Shown here in pieces: positions 34,414 to 43,142 of a DNA stretch of 64,000 nt. Made by a program: the position numbers and the translations under genes. The DNA is taken from assembly GCA_964370435.1 (NCBI GenBank), contig CAYJJG010000002.1, positions 1 to 64,000 of the forward strand, read 5' to 3'. The first letter of the stretch is position 1. Every line of letters begins with the position of its first letter. The notes beneath the pieces were generated by a model, which saw nothing but the letters and a program-made list of their open reading frames with translations, was not told the DNA's origin and ran no database searches. The stretch comes from CALVGQ01 sp964370435. Lineage in GTDB: Bacteria > Bacillota_I > Bacilli_A > Erysipelotrichales > Erysipelotrichaceae.

Positions 34414-36350
34414 TTCTCTTTTACCAGAATATTACACAACACTTCTTCCTCGTCAACACTGATATGAATGCGTGTTACTCCTTCCTGTAGCGCTGTAACA
34501 TAGCCTTTATCACTAACGGTAGCTATTTCGGGATTATCACTTTTAAAGTTTACCTCTTTTAAAGTACTATTTCGTGGTATTCCTCGAATCTTGATATACT
34601 GTCCCTCTTCTACTTCTAATAACATCGAATAATTTTCAAGGATTATTCGATCCTCAGTCAATACAATCGGCTGGACTTGCGGATGATTTAAATTGATACT
34701 ACAAGAGTCTTTTAACTGCCAGTTTTCAATATATTTAGCTTCATCAAACAGTGACCCATTATACTCATTTAATAGACTGAAGGTCTTACTAATTCCTAAT
34801 TTCCCTGCAAGACTACGACTAGAATTGAGTACTAAATCAACATTCCAATAAGCATTTAATTCACTACAGACATCAATATCATCTTCATGTATTAGTAATT
34901 CTTCGACTAAATCATAAGGGATTTCTTCACTAGTGGATGTACTTTGTTCATCTAGAAAATAAAGTGTACTAGCTACTTTTGCATTTATCCCCACATTTAA
35001 TGCCAAGTCTAATAAATCTTGATTAAAAGCATTAGCAGCAACCTTTATTCGGGAATTAATACCTGTAGATGCATGGATATTAAAATTAATATCGGAATCC
35101 ATATCGCTTATTAGACGTAGTTGATTATTTCTAATTTCAAATCCATTTTCATTAGTTGTGGTAAACATAATTTCCATTGTCCCATTCACAAATACTCTAA
35201 TAGATAAATCTAAAACAATAAATAAAGACGGTACATTTACTACAGGAATTTTAATTTTTGCCAAAGGTATTACAGTATCGATAGTGGAGCGTGTAGTAGT
35301 CCAAGAATCTTTCAATGAAGTTAATAAATCATCATGATTGATTTTAGAAAAATCAAAATTAATCAATCGATAATTCCCCTTTTTTACCCCTGTAGATATA
35401 ATGCTGTCAAATTGTATTTTAAAGAATGCTTCTTCAATACTCAATCCATTAGATTTCCATTTAAAATAAGGTGTCAAATTATTTATGTTTAACTCAATAA
35501 ATAAGTTTGCATCTAATGCTGTTTTTTTAAAAACATAAAATGATAACGAAGATACTGTAAAATCATAGCGAACTGTAAAATCTTGAATATTAAATTCATT
35601 AGTCTTAGATAAGAACATATACTTTGTACAAGAGTTTGCAGTTGATTCTTCTTCGGAGCCCAATGTTATTTCAGCATTAGAGAAATCTACCTGTAAAGCT
35701 GAATTAATATCTAATGATTCAAAATATGATAAATCGCAATCATTAAGACTTGCTATTCCATCTTCAATTTTATTAACTTGATATAGATGTATTCTTTCAT
35801 TTGATTCAAAATAAACTACATCCCCTTCATTAACATCATCCTCGATATGAAATTGAGCTAGTCGTTTATCTTCGTTAAAAAAATATGGAGTAACTTCTTT
35901 GTATGGTATTTCATTATCAATTTCAAAATTAAAGGTTTCACTCTCGACAAGATTATTAATATAAAATACGAATAGTGTGATAATCCTATTAGCTTCCTCA
36001 ATTATCACTTTTTCTTTGGACATTGTGCTGTCAATATCCTGTAGAAGATCCTGTATTATATCCGAAGCACTTAAATTAAAAGTTTCATAATGCACATCTT
36101 CAACAACCCACTGTTCTAATATGTAGCATAGATTAAAATAAGTAATGTCCTCTTCTAACTCTATATCATCGAAGTTAATTCCCCAATTGTGAAGTGAAGT
36201 TAATGCCATTTCATGATTATCGCTTAATCCTGTATTTAGTGCTAATTGAACTAACCATTCTTTTGTTGAAATATACTCATTGTTTTTACAGCTTGTTAAC
36301 ATAGTGAGTATTAAAACTAAACTTAATGCTATTTTAGAAAGACGACGCAT
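34410..36350 (-). CDS. Lipoprotein with C-terminal Ig-like (Big_2) domain, in type VII locus
   Basis: The first 21 residues form a lipoprotein signal with lipobox LTSC (Cys21), so the protein should be anchored outside the membrane. A helical region (about 25-130) is followed by a large beta-rich segment of unknown family and a Big_2-like Ig fold (about 575-645, ending SDNPEIATVSDKGYVTALQE and GVTRIHIS). I do not recognise the central region. It is wedged between the WXG100 genes and the EssC gene, overlapping both (17 and 4 bases), so it is very probably part of the same machine. No EsaA, EssA or EssB-like gene is present. Confidence 0.8.
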   Translation of the reverse strand: MRRLSKIALSLVLILTMLTSCKNNEYISTKEWLVQLALNTGLSDNHEMALTSLHNWGINFDDIELEEDITYFNLCYILEQWVVEDVHYETFNLSASDIIQDLLQDIDSTMSKEKVIIEEANRIITLFVFYINNLVESETFNFEIDNEIPYKEVTPYFFNEDKRLAQFHIEDDVNEGDVVYFESNERIHLYQVNKIEDGIASLNDCDLSYFESLDINSALQVDFSNAEITLGSEEESTANSCTKYMFLSKTNEFNIQDFTVRYDFTVSSLSFYVFKKTALDANLFIELNINNLTPYFKWKSNGLSIEEAFFKIQFDSIISTGVKKGNYRLINFDFSKINHDDLLTSLKDSWTTTRSTIDTVIPLAKIKIPVVNVPSLFIVLDLSIRVFVNGTMEIMFTTTNENGFEIRNNQLRLISDMDSDINFNIHASTGINSRIKVAANAFNQDLLDLALNVGINAKVASTLYFLDEQSTSTSEEIPYDLVEELLIHEDDIDVCSELNAYWNVDLVLNSSRSLAGKLGISKTFSLLNEYNGSLFDEAKYIENWQLKDSCSINLNHPQVQPIVLTEDRIILENYSMLLEVEEGQYIKIRGIPRNSTLKEVNFKSDNPEIATVSDKGYVTALQEGVTRIHISVDEEEVLCNILVKEK

Positions 36351-36627
36351 TACTATTTATCGCCATTTCTAAAGAATCATAGGTTTGCACTGTGTGATCA
36401 AGAAATTGTGCATAAGCTTCAATTATTTCTTTTTGGCGATCAAATTGCAAAGAAAATTGATGAAATCGCTCTTTAGCAGTTTGAGAGCTTTCACTTTGCC
36501 AAAAAGCTTGAAGTTTATCCATTTCTATTTTGGAATTTAATAATAAATCATAAATTTGTTGGTTAACCATACGAATATTTGCTGCAGTGACACTTACTTC
36601 ATTTAAACTAACTTTTATTTGTTCCAT
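36334..36627 (-). CDS. WXG100 family protein (second of pair)
   Basis: A 97-residue helical hairpin with WQS in the turn (FWQSESS, about residue 43) where the family has WxG. The C-terminal YDSLE fits the YxxxD/E export signal of type VII substrates. It lies 11 bases after the first WXG100 gene with its own AGAGGTG site, so the two may form a heterodimer like EsxA/EsxB. It overlaps the lipoprotein gene by 17 bases. Confidence 0.85.
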   Translation of the reverse strand: MEQIKVSLNEVSVTAANIRMVNQQIYDLLLNSKIEMDKLQAFWQSESSQTAKERFHQFSLQFDRQKEIIEAYAQFLDHTVQTYDSLEMAINSNASSF

Positions 36628-36638
36628 AGTACACCTCT

Positions 36639-36938
36639 CTAATTAGTTAATCGTGTTGCTTGAGACACAAGTTCAGCTTGAGTTTGACGATATGCACGTG
36701 CTGTTGATCTTAAAAATTCAATGTACTGAGTAAGTAATGCAGCAATTTTTAAAAAATCATTGTGATATCCATGAATTTGATTTACAAAGGCAACATTGTC
36801 GCTGCCTTGCCATGCACTAGACATCACCTCAATTTCTTGATAAAGCTTTTGAATTTGCATTCGATACTGAGTAGTATAATCATCCATTGTGTTAGCACTA
36901 CTTTCTAAAATTTGTGGTTCAACTACAATTGTTCTCAT
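36639..36938 (-). CDS. WXG100 family protein (first of pair)
   Basis: A 99-residue protein with two predicted helices around the WQG turn (SSAWQGSDN, about residue 43), the hallmark of WXG100/ESAT-6 proteins. Its C-terminus (AYRQTQAELV) lacks a YxxxD/E signal, unlike its neighbour, consistent with one partner of a heterodimer carrying the export signal. AGAGGTGA precedes the ATG. It is the first gene of the type VII operon. Confidence 0.88.
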   Translation of the reverse strand: MRTIVVEPQILESSANTMDDYTTQYRMQIQKLYQEIEVMSSAWQGSDNVAFVNQIHGYHNDFLKIAALLTQYIEFLRSTARAYRQTQAELVSQATRLTN

Positions 36939-36991
36939 TATTTCACCTCTTACTATATATATTATCTATAAGATGAAATTTCCTAAGGATA

Positions 36992-37017
36992 AAATAAAAA
37001 AACTCCAATTGGAGTTT
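36992..37017 (-). terminator. Terminator between the oxidoreductase gene and the type VII operon
   Basis: AAACTCC/GGAGTTT with a 4-base loop (37000-37017) followed by a T-run on the minus strand, 7 bases after the oxidoreductase stop. The type VII operon therefore needs its own promoter; none is convincing in the 50 bases before it. Confidence 0.85.
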
Positions 37018-37024
37018 CACTTTA

Positions 37025-38023
37025 TCAAATACATTCTTTTAGTATCAGCTCGCACAATAACATGGTCAAAACATTATCACTAGTGTTACAACTAGCACTT
37101 CTATCTTTCATACAGGTAGAAGCAAAATATTCAAATTCACCTACAAAACCACGAAGATATAAATCCTTTAGGGAACCTGAAGCCACAGTGTGATTAACAG
37201 TATAAGTAACATCACTTTCACTTAAACTCTCCCATGATACATCCTTGGTAGTTTTGCTATGATGCACTGTGAGTGTATCAGTGTTTTCACAACGAACAAA
37301 GCCCTTTTCAAAAGTTACATCAAAACCTTCATACTCTCTAGTCCATGCGCTATGATTTTCGAAAGATAATACACCGATAATACCAGTTTCAAATTTAATG
37401 CTTATTGCAAAAGAATTACTATCCGTATTACTACCATTACTAAAACCTCTTATTTCTTGAACTTCGCCAAAAAGATGCCTTATCAAATCTAAGTAATGAA
37501 TCATTACACCATAAACATAGCCTTCTTTTGAATCATTCCAACTTGAACAATCTACTGCAAACATTGCCCTAAAGGAACATACTTCTCCTAAAGTATTTTC
37601 CTTTATTATTTGAGAAAGTTTTGTGTATATTGGTGAAAATCGTTTCATAAATCCTACCATTACATAAACGCCATTTTCGCTAGCTAATTTATCAATGGCT
37701 TTTGCATCACTTAGATTCAAACCTAATGGTTTATCACAGAAAACGTTCTTCTTAGCTAATATACAGTCCTTTACTATAGTAACTGCATCTTCAGCTTGCG
37801 TAATTACTACTACTGCATTACATTCAACTTCCTTTAACATTAGTTTGTAATCATCATAACCAACACCATCAAATCCAAACTCAGTTAAAGTTTGAATAGA
37901 GCGGTCCTTGCTGCGTGTAGCAACAGCTTTAACAACAATGTTATTTTCCACAAGGGATGGATATATATTGCGCTTAGCATGAAATCCTGCACCTATCACA
38001 CACACTTCTTTTAAATTAGTCAT
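37025..38023 (-). CDS. Gfo/Idh/MocA family oxidoreductase
   Basis: The N-terminal Rossmann fold (VCVIGAGFHAKRNIYPSL) binds NAD(P), and FCDKPLGLNLSDA contains the catalytic Lys of the EKP-like motif. A C-terminal substrate domain follows (GVMIHYLDLIRHLFGE). The 332-residue length is typical. These enzymes oxidise or reduce sugars, inositols or related compounds; the substrate cannot be told. It lies between rbfA and the type VII genes, separated from both by terminators, so it is probably an independent transcript. Confidence 0.88.
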   Translation of the reverse strand: MTNLKEVCVIGAGFHAKRNIYPSLVENNIVVKAVATRSKDRSIQTLTEFGFDGVGYDDYKLMLKEVECNAVVVITQAEDAVTIVKDCILAKKNVFCDKPLGLNLSDAKAIDKLASENGVYVMVGFMKRFSPIYTKLSQIIKENTLGEVCSFRAMFAVDCSSWNDSKEGYVYGVMIHYLDLIRHLFGEVQEIRGFSNGSNTDSNSFAISIKFETGIIGVLSFENHSAWTREYEGFDVTFEKGFVRCENTDTLTVHHSKTTKDVSWESLSESDVTYTVNHTVASGSLKDLYLRGFVGEFEYFASTCMKDRSASCNTSDNVLTMLLCELILKECI

Positions 38024-38110
38024 AGTATACCTCTTATATTTTCTATGTATTTACAACAAATCTTTACTTCCATATTCTTTTATAAACTATATTTTACTCA
38101 ACTAGAAAGT

Positions 38111-38161
38111 TAATAATAAAAACTATTTATTATAGTCTGTTTTAGACTTAATAAATAGTTC
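38111..38161 (-). terminator. Strong terminator after rbfA
   Basis: AACTATTTATTA/TAATAAATAGTT (38150-38161 and 38122-38133) with an inner AGTCT stem make a hairpin of about 17 bp, followed by TTTATTATT on the minus strand. It closes the rimP-rbfA transcript. Confidence 0.85.
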
Positions 38162-38167
38162 TCTATT

Positions 38168-38506
38168 TTATTTATTAATGCTATCTAGAATAGCATTAAT
38201 TTTATTACCGTGTTCTAAAACAGTATCTAGCTTAAAGATAATTTCAGGAACTTTTCGAATACTCATTTTCTTTCCAAGTTCACTGCGAATATGTCCCTTA
38301 GCACGATTTAATGCTTTTAATCCAGCAAGATTGCGCTCTTCTTTTCCTAAGAAGGAACAATAAACAGTCGCATAACTGTAATCATTAGTAACTTTGATAA
38401 AAGTTAATGTTACAAAACCAATAGTAGGATCCTTCAAATCGAATTGTACAATATCACTGATGTTTTTTAATATTAGATTCGACATTTTTTCATGTTTCAC
38501 TGACAT
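38168..38506 (-). CDS. rbfA: 30S ribosome-binding factor RbfA
   Basis: RbfA is a KH-fold factor for late 16S rRNA processing and 30S maturation. The sequence runs from MSVKHEKMSNLILKNISDIV through YATVYCSFLG to FKLDTVLEHGNKINAIL, all family blocks. It is 112 residues. It starts 1 base after the infB stop, with its GAGG inside infB. truB would normally follow. Confidence 0.94.
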   Translation of the reverse strand: MSVKHEKMSNLILKNISDIVQFDLKDPTIGFVTLTFIKVTNDYSYATVYCSFLGKEERNLAGLKALNRAKGHIRSELGKKMSIRKVPEIIFKLDTVLEHGNKINAILDSINK

Positions 38507-38507
38507 A

Positions 38508-40337
38508 TTAAACTACCTCAACTTGTTTATCTTGGAATCCTTCGATTACATCGCCTTCTTTAATATCGTTGAAGTTCTCAATTGTAATACCGCATTCGTA
38601 TCCTTGAGCAACTTCTTTAGCATCGTTTTGGAATCGTTTTAAACTACCTAGCCTACCACTATAAATTACAATACCATCACGAATTAAACGCACACTACAA
38701 TCTTTAGCAAGTTTACCATCTGTTATCATACATCCAGCAATAGTTCCAACCTTCGAAACTTTATAAGTTTGACGAACTTCTGCTTGACCGATAACAACTT
38801 CTTCAAATACAGGTGCAAGCATCCCTTTCATAGCTAATTCCATTTCTTCAACGGCTTTATAGATAATATTGTGTAAACGAATGTCTACGCCTTCTTCTTC
38901 AGCTTTACGACGAACAATAGCATCAGGACGAACATTAAATCCATAAATTACCGCTTTAGATGCTGATGCTAGCATAACATCAGATTCTGAGATAGCCCCT
39001 GCAGTAGAGCGAATAACAGTCACTTTTACATTTCCAATTTCAATACGCTCTAATGCTTGGCGAACAGCTTCAGCAGATCCAGAAACATCAGCTTTAACAA
39101 TAATAGGAACTTCCTGTATTTCACCAGTTTGAATTTGTGCAGCTAAATCATCTAGGCTCATTGCGCTAGTTGAGCGGCGTTCTAATTCAATCTTGCTTTG
39201 AGAACGTCGATCAGCAACAGCGCGAGCTTGTTTATCACTTTCGAATGCTTTAAATATATCACCTGCAACAGGTAGGTCTTGAAGACCAATAATTTCAACT
39301 GGAGTTGATGGTCCAGCTTCCTTAATTTCACGACCTCGGTCATCTATCATTTTTCTTACGCGTCCAAAACAAGCACCAACTACAATAGTATCACTAGTTT
39401 TAAGTGTTCCATTTTGTACTAGCAAAGTAACAACAGGACCGCGACCTTTATCTAATTTAGCTTCAATCACTGTACCGCTTCCTACGCGATTAGCATTCGC
39501 TTTAAATTCTTGAACTTCAGAAACAACTAAAATAGTTTCTAAGATATCTTGAACACCATCACCAGTTTTAGCACTACAATGAACAAAGATAGTATCACCA
39601 CCCCATGCTTCTGGCATGATACCTAATTCTGACATTTCGTTCATTACACGATCTGGATTTGCGTCGGGCTTATCCATTTTATTAACAGCTACAATGATTG
39701 GAACTTCTGCAGCTTTTGCATGATCAATCGCTTCTCTTGTTTGTGGCATAACTCCATCATCTGCAGCTACCACAACAATACAAACATCAGTTACTTTTGC
39801 ACCACGTGCACGCATTGCTGTAAAAGCCTCATGACCTGGTGTGTCTAAAAAGGTAACTTTTTTACCATTTACAGGTACTTGGTATGCACCAATATGTTGT
39901 GTAATTCCACCAAACTCACCATCAACAACTTTTGTTTTTCTAATCGTATCTAATAGTGTTGTTTTACCATGATCGACGTGTCCCATGATTGTTACGATAG
40001 GAGGTCTTTCTGATAACAATGCAGGATCTTCTACAAAATCATCTTCTAAACTGTCTTCATCAACCAAAACTTCTTTTTCAGCTGTTATACCATACTCTAA
40101 ACAAATAAGTTCTACTAACTCCTCATCTAAAGTACTATTGATAGTTACCATTTTACCTAACATGAATAATAATTTAATTAACTCACTTGCATTTTTGTTA
40201 CATTTGTTTGCTAACTCAGAAACGGTAACACCCTCTGCATAAGTAATCTCTTTCACCACTTCCGCACGTGGCACAAAAACATCTTGTTTCTGCGGTTTCT
40301 TTTTAACATTATTTCTTTTTCTTTGTGGTTTTGCCAT
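38508..40337 (-). CDS. infB: Translation initiation factor IF-2
   Basis: IF-2 is the GTPase that brings initiator tRNA to the 30S subunit and promotes subunit joining. G1 is GHVDHGKTTLLD, G3 DTPGHEAF, G4 NKMDKPDA; domains II to IV follow. The N-terminal part is short, as in many small-genome Bacillota and Mollicutes. The frame extends 21 codons upstream into ylxQ, but GAGGTGA stands 7 bases before the ATG at 40337, which gives the basic N-terminus MAKPQRKR and 609 residues. Confidence 0.96.
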   Translation of the reverse strand: MAKPQRKRNNVKKKPQKQDVFVPRAEVVKEITYAEGVTVSELANKCNKNASELIKLLFMLGKMVTINSTLDEELVELICLEYGITAEKEVLVDEDSLEDDFVEDPALLSERPPIVTIMGHVDHGKTTLLDTIRKTKVVDGEFGGITQHIGAYQVPVNGKKVTFLDTPGHEAFTAMRARGAKVTDVCIVVVAADDGVMPQTREAIDHAKAAEVPIIVAVNKMDKPDANPDRVMNEMSELGIMPEAWGGDTIFVHCSAKTGDGVQDILETILVVSEVQEFKANANRVGSGTVIEAKLDKGRGPVVTLLVQNGTLKTSDTIVVGACFGRVRKMIDDRGREIKEAGPSTPVEIIGLQDLPVAGDIFKAFESDKQARAVADRRSQSKIELERRSTSAMSLDDLAAQIQTGEIQEVPIIVKADVSGSAEAVRQALERIEIGNVKVTVIRSTAGAISESDVMLASASKAVIYGFNVRPDAIVRRKAEEEGVDIRLHNIIYKAVEEMELAMKGMLAPVFEEVVIGQAEVRQTYKVSKVGTIAGCMITDGKLAKDCSVRLIRDGIVIYSGRLGSLKRFQNDAKEVAQGYECGITIENFNDIKEGDVIEGFQDKQVEVV

Positions 40338-40347
40338 GTACTTCACC

Positions 40348-40644
40348 TCATTTCCTATGTTGCAATATTTGTTTAGCCAAGCCTTGATCGACAACAGCAA
40401 CGCTCATACGATTGACTTGTCCTATAGTTGATGAAAGTTCCTCACTACTATACACATGAATACAAGGAACACCACATACTTCACAAACATGGGTTATTCT
40501 CTCTTGTGTTCGTTGGGAACAATCAGTAGCTAGAAAAACTACTTTAGCTTTTTTAGCTGTAATCATCTTATAAGCAGTTTCTCCTGTAGCAATTTTCCTT
40601 GCTGCAGCAGCAAGACCTAAGTATCCAAGCACCTTATTAGGCAT
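40348..40644 (-). CDS. ylxQ: L7Ae-family RNA-binding protein (YlxQ)
   Basis: A 98-residue L7Ae/L30e-like protein (LGLAAAARKIATGETA, KAKVVFLATDCSQRT). YlxQ is a kink-turn RNA-binding protein of uncertain role encoded in the nusA-infB operon. It overlaps ylxR by 8 bases. Confidence 0.9.
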   Translation of the reverse strand: MPNKVLGYLGLAAAARKIATGETAYKMITAKKAKVVFLATDCSQRTQERITHVCEVCGVPCIHVYSSEELSSTIGQVNRMSVAVVDQGLAKQILQHRK

Positions 40645-40894
40645 GAATTACCTCAGCTATTTGCTCATATACCTCTTCAGATATAGTGCATTCTAAAGCA
40701 CGTTCTAAACTTTTTTTCTTTTTAGCTACTTCTAAAGCTTCTTTCGTTTTTAGTAAATAGGCTCCTCTTCCATTCAATTTACCATTAATATCTACTTGAA
40801 CTTCCCCTTCAGGACTTCTTACGATTCTAAGTAATTCTTTTTTAGGAGCTTGTGTAGCCGTTGCTACACATTTTCTCATTGGGATTTTTTTCAT
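40637..40894 (-). CDS. ylxR: YlxR (RnpM-type) RNA-binding protein
   Basis: An 85-residue protein with the YlxR fold: RKCVATATQAPKKELLRIVR and the GRGAYLL motif. It lies in the invariant place between nusA and ylxQ. In B. subtilis it is reported to bind and modulate RNase P. The start ATG has AGGA at 8 bases. Confidence 0.92.
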   Translation of the reverse strand: MKKIPMRKCVATATQAPKKELLRIVRSPEGEVQVDINGKLNGRGAYLLKTKEALEVAKKKKSLERALECTISEEVYEQIAEVIHA

Positions 40895-40904
40895 AATTTA
40901 ATTC

Positions 40905-42545
40905 CTAGAAATCGTCTTCATAGAAATCTTCGTACTCTTCATACTCATCAAAATCAATATCTTCTTGTATCCAAGTACTAGCATCTTCAAGTTCTTGATT
41001 TTTTCTGATTTCTTCTAATTCCTCTTCAGAATAAACAGGCTTTAATTCATAATCCTTATCACGTTTTAAATCTTTACTACGAAGCTTACGCTCATCTTCT
41101 TTAATAAATTTACGTTTTTTAAACTCTTTACTTTCAGGAGCATTCTTATTAGTAGCAGTTGCTAATTTTTCAAAACGCGGCACATACTCTTTCTTTTCAC
41201 GATCTTTTTTAACTGGAGCTACAGTTGATTTTTCTTCTGTTTCAAGTTTTACTTCTTCTTTAATAACAGGAGTTTCAACGACTTTCTCATCTTCAGTAAT
41301 TTCAACTACTTCTACTTTTTCAATAACCTCTTCTTGAGCGATTACATCATTAGTGTCTTCCTCAACCACAGTTGGTTGCTCAGTTGATGTTTCTTCTTGT
41401 AGTCCCATTTTTTCGAAATAAGCTTTTGCTTCTTTTTCATCGGCAATACGTCGTTGCTCAGCAGCAAATTCAATCATTTTTGCTTGCCAATCAATGCCCA
41501 TTTCTTCAATTGTAGTTTTTGTTTTAATGTCGATTTTCATACCTGTTAACTTAACAGCTAATCGAGCATTTTTACCTTTTTTACCTATAGCTAAACTTAA
41601 TTGGTTATCTTCAACAACAACCATTAAACTTCTTTTATCCTCTGTTGGAAGCACTGCTAAAACTTGAGCAGGAGCTAAAGCATTTTTAATAAGTTCTTGA
41701 ATGTTTTCACTCCACTCAAAAATATCAATCTTCTCACCTTTAAGTTCATCAATAATAACTTGAACACGTGATCCACGTGGACCAATACAAGCACCTATAG
41801 CATCTACTTCTGAATTGGATGAATAAACAGCCATTTTTGTGCGCTCACCAGCTTCACGTGCTATTGCTTTAATCTCAACAACCCCTTCATAGATTTCTGG
41901 AACTTCTTTTTCAAATAGACGGCGAACCAAATTCGCATCAGCTCTTGATACTAAAACTTGTGCTCCACCCTTAGTTTGATTATTACATTCAGTAATTAGT
42001 ACACGAATGTTTTCTCCTTCGCGATAAAACTCATTAGGGATTTGTGCAGCACGAGGCATAATAGCCATAGTCTTACCTAAGTTAACTACTACAAATTTTT
42101 CTTCTACGCTTTCAACAAACCCAAATACCATTTCATCTAGTAAATCAATATATTCATCATAAACAGCTTGTTTTTCCGCTTCTCTAATTTTTTGTTTCAT
42201 TACATTTTTAGCTAATAATGCAGCGGCTCTACCTAACTCACTAATAGATACAGGGGTATCATGTAATTCCCCTACTTTTGCTTGAGGATCAATTAGGATA
42301 ACATCTTCAAGTGCAATCTCTAATTCATCATCTTCAACATCTTCTACAATCATACGTTGTTGAAAAACATTTATTTCACCGGAGGCTTCATTAATATCCA
42401 CTTTAACAAGCACATCGGGTACATCAACATTTTTTCTATAGGCTTTTGCAAGGGCCTCTTTTAAAGCCTCAATTACTATTTCTTTAGAAACTTTGCGGTC
42501 CTCTTCAATAGACTGCATGGCTTTAAGAAAATCTTTTAACTTCAT
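40905..42545 (-). CDS. nusA: Transcription factor NusA with long charged C-terminal extension
   Basis: NusA binds RNA polymerase and controls pausing, termination and antitermination. The N-terminal domain (MKLKDFLKAMQSIEEDRKVS), the S1 domain (about 130-200) and two KH domains (GACIGPRGSRVQVIIDELKG, LAIGKKGKNARLAVKLTG) cover residues 1 to about 350. A tail of about 185 residues follows: first acidic, then Lys/Arg-rich, ending with the very acidic DFDEYEEYEDFYEDDF. The usual Bacillota NusA is about 350-400 residues. Mycoplasma NusA also has such an extension, which contacts the ribosome in M. pneumoniae. The tail has no recognisable domain. Confidence 0.95.
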   Translation of the reverse strand: MKLKDFLKAMQSIEEDRKVSKEIVIEALKEALAKAYRKNVDVPDVLVKVDINEASGEINVFQQRMIVEDVEDDELEIALEDVILIDPQAKVGELHDTPVSISELGRAAALLAKNVMKQKIREAEKQAVYDEYIDLLDEMVFGFVESVEEKFVVVNLGKTMAIMPRAAQIPNEFYREGENIRVLITECNNQTKGGAQVLVSRADANLVRRLFEKEVPEIYEGVVEIKAIAREAGERTKMAVYSSNSEVDAIGACIGPRGSRVQVIIDELKGEKIDIFEWSENIQELIKNALAPAQVLAVLPTEDKRSLMVVVEDNQLSLAIGKKGKNARLAVKLTGMKIDIKTKTTIEEMGIDWQAKMIEFAAEQRRIADEKEAKAYFEKMGLQEETSTEQPTVVEEDTNDVIAQEEVIEKVEVVEITEDEKVVETPVIKEEVKLETEEKSTVAPVKKDREKKEYVPRFEKLATATNKNAPESKEFKKRKFIKEDERKLRSKDLKRDKDYELKPVYSEEELEEIRKNQELEDASTWIQEDIDFDEYEEYEDFYEDDF

Positions 42546-42568
42546 TTTTTTTATTCTCCTTTTACTCT

Positions 42569-43030
42569 TTAGACCGCTAAGCGGATAAGTTTTATATTTG
42601 CTTTTTCAACAACTAATTTTTTAGAAACAGCTTTATCTTTATAAGTAATTGTAAGCTCCTCATCCTGAACTTCTTTCAATTGACCTATAACTTCTTTAAA
42701 ACCTTTTACTTCGTTGTTAAATAGTACGTAAACCTTTTTATCAAGTGCTTCTTTGATTTCTTGGTCATTTCTTAGTTTTCGCTCTGCACCTGGAGAACAA
42801 ACTTCTAACATAAATTCTTCATCAATAATATTGATTTCGTCTAATAATGCAGAAATTTTTTCTGAAACTAAAGCACATGTATCAATATCCATTGTCTTTT
42901 CTTCATTCATAATGACTATTTGTAAAACTGTACTTCGTTTTGATTTTTTCCAATTTAATTCATATAATTCTACTTTACATTCTTTCAATATTGGATCTAT
43001 TTCTTGTGTTATGCGCTTTGTATTTTCCAT
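42569..43030 (-). CDS. rimP: Ribosome maturation factor RimP
   Basis: RimP binds free 30S subunits and assists their assembly. The sequence has the family elements: LILEC-like N-terminus (IDPILKECKVELYELNW), DIDTCALVSEKISALLDE and EVCSPGAERKLRN, then an SH3-like end. The ATG at 43030 has GGAGAGG at 4 bases and gives 153 residues; a longer 167-codon version would start in the leader. It is the first gene of the rimP-nusA-ylxR-ylxQ-infB-rbfA operon. Confidence 0.93.
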   Translation of the reverse strand: MENTKRITQEIDPILKECKVELYELNWKKSKRSTVLQIVIMNEEKTMDIDTCALVSEKISALLDEINIIDEEFMLEVCSPGAERKLRNDQEIKEALDKKVYVLFNNEVKGFKEVIGQLKEVQDEELTITYKDKAVSKKLVVEKANIKLIRLAV

Positions 43031-43056
43031 GTTTCCTCTCCTGATTAAAATTGAAA

Positions 43057-43074
43057 GAGTGGCGCACGCCACTC
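43057..43074 (-). promoter_or_regulatory. GC-rich leader hairpin before rimP
   Basis: GAGTGGCG/CGCCACTC, a perfect 8-bp stem with a 2-base loop (effectively 7 bp with a 4-base loop), followed by TTTCAATTTT on the minus strand. It lies in the 5' leader and looks like an attenuator or a leaky terminator. Confidence 0.55.
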
Positions 43075-43095
43075 CTTTGGTTTCTATCTACACCT

Positions 43096-43124
43096 ATAAT
43101 ACTCAATTTAGCTGTACTATGCAA
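43096..43124 (-). promoter_or_regulatory. Sigma-A promoter of the rimP operon
   Basis: TTGCAT (43119-43124), 17-base spacer, TATTAT (43096-43101), minus strand, about 65 bases before the rimP start. Confidence 0.75.
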
Positions 43125-43142
43125 GACATTTTACAAAAAATC

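Noticed and set aside
28561..38167. Prophage, transposon or integrative element as the source of the accessory block
   Set aside because: No integrase, transposase, phage gene, tRNA target or flanking direct repeat was found; only the gene order suggests insertion.
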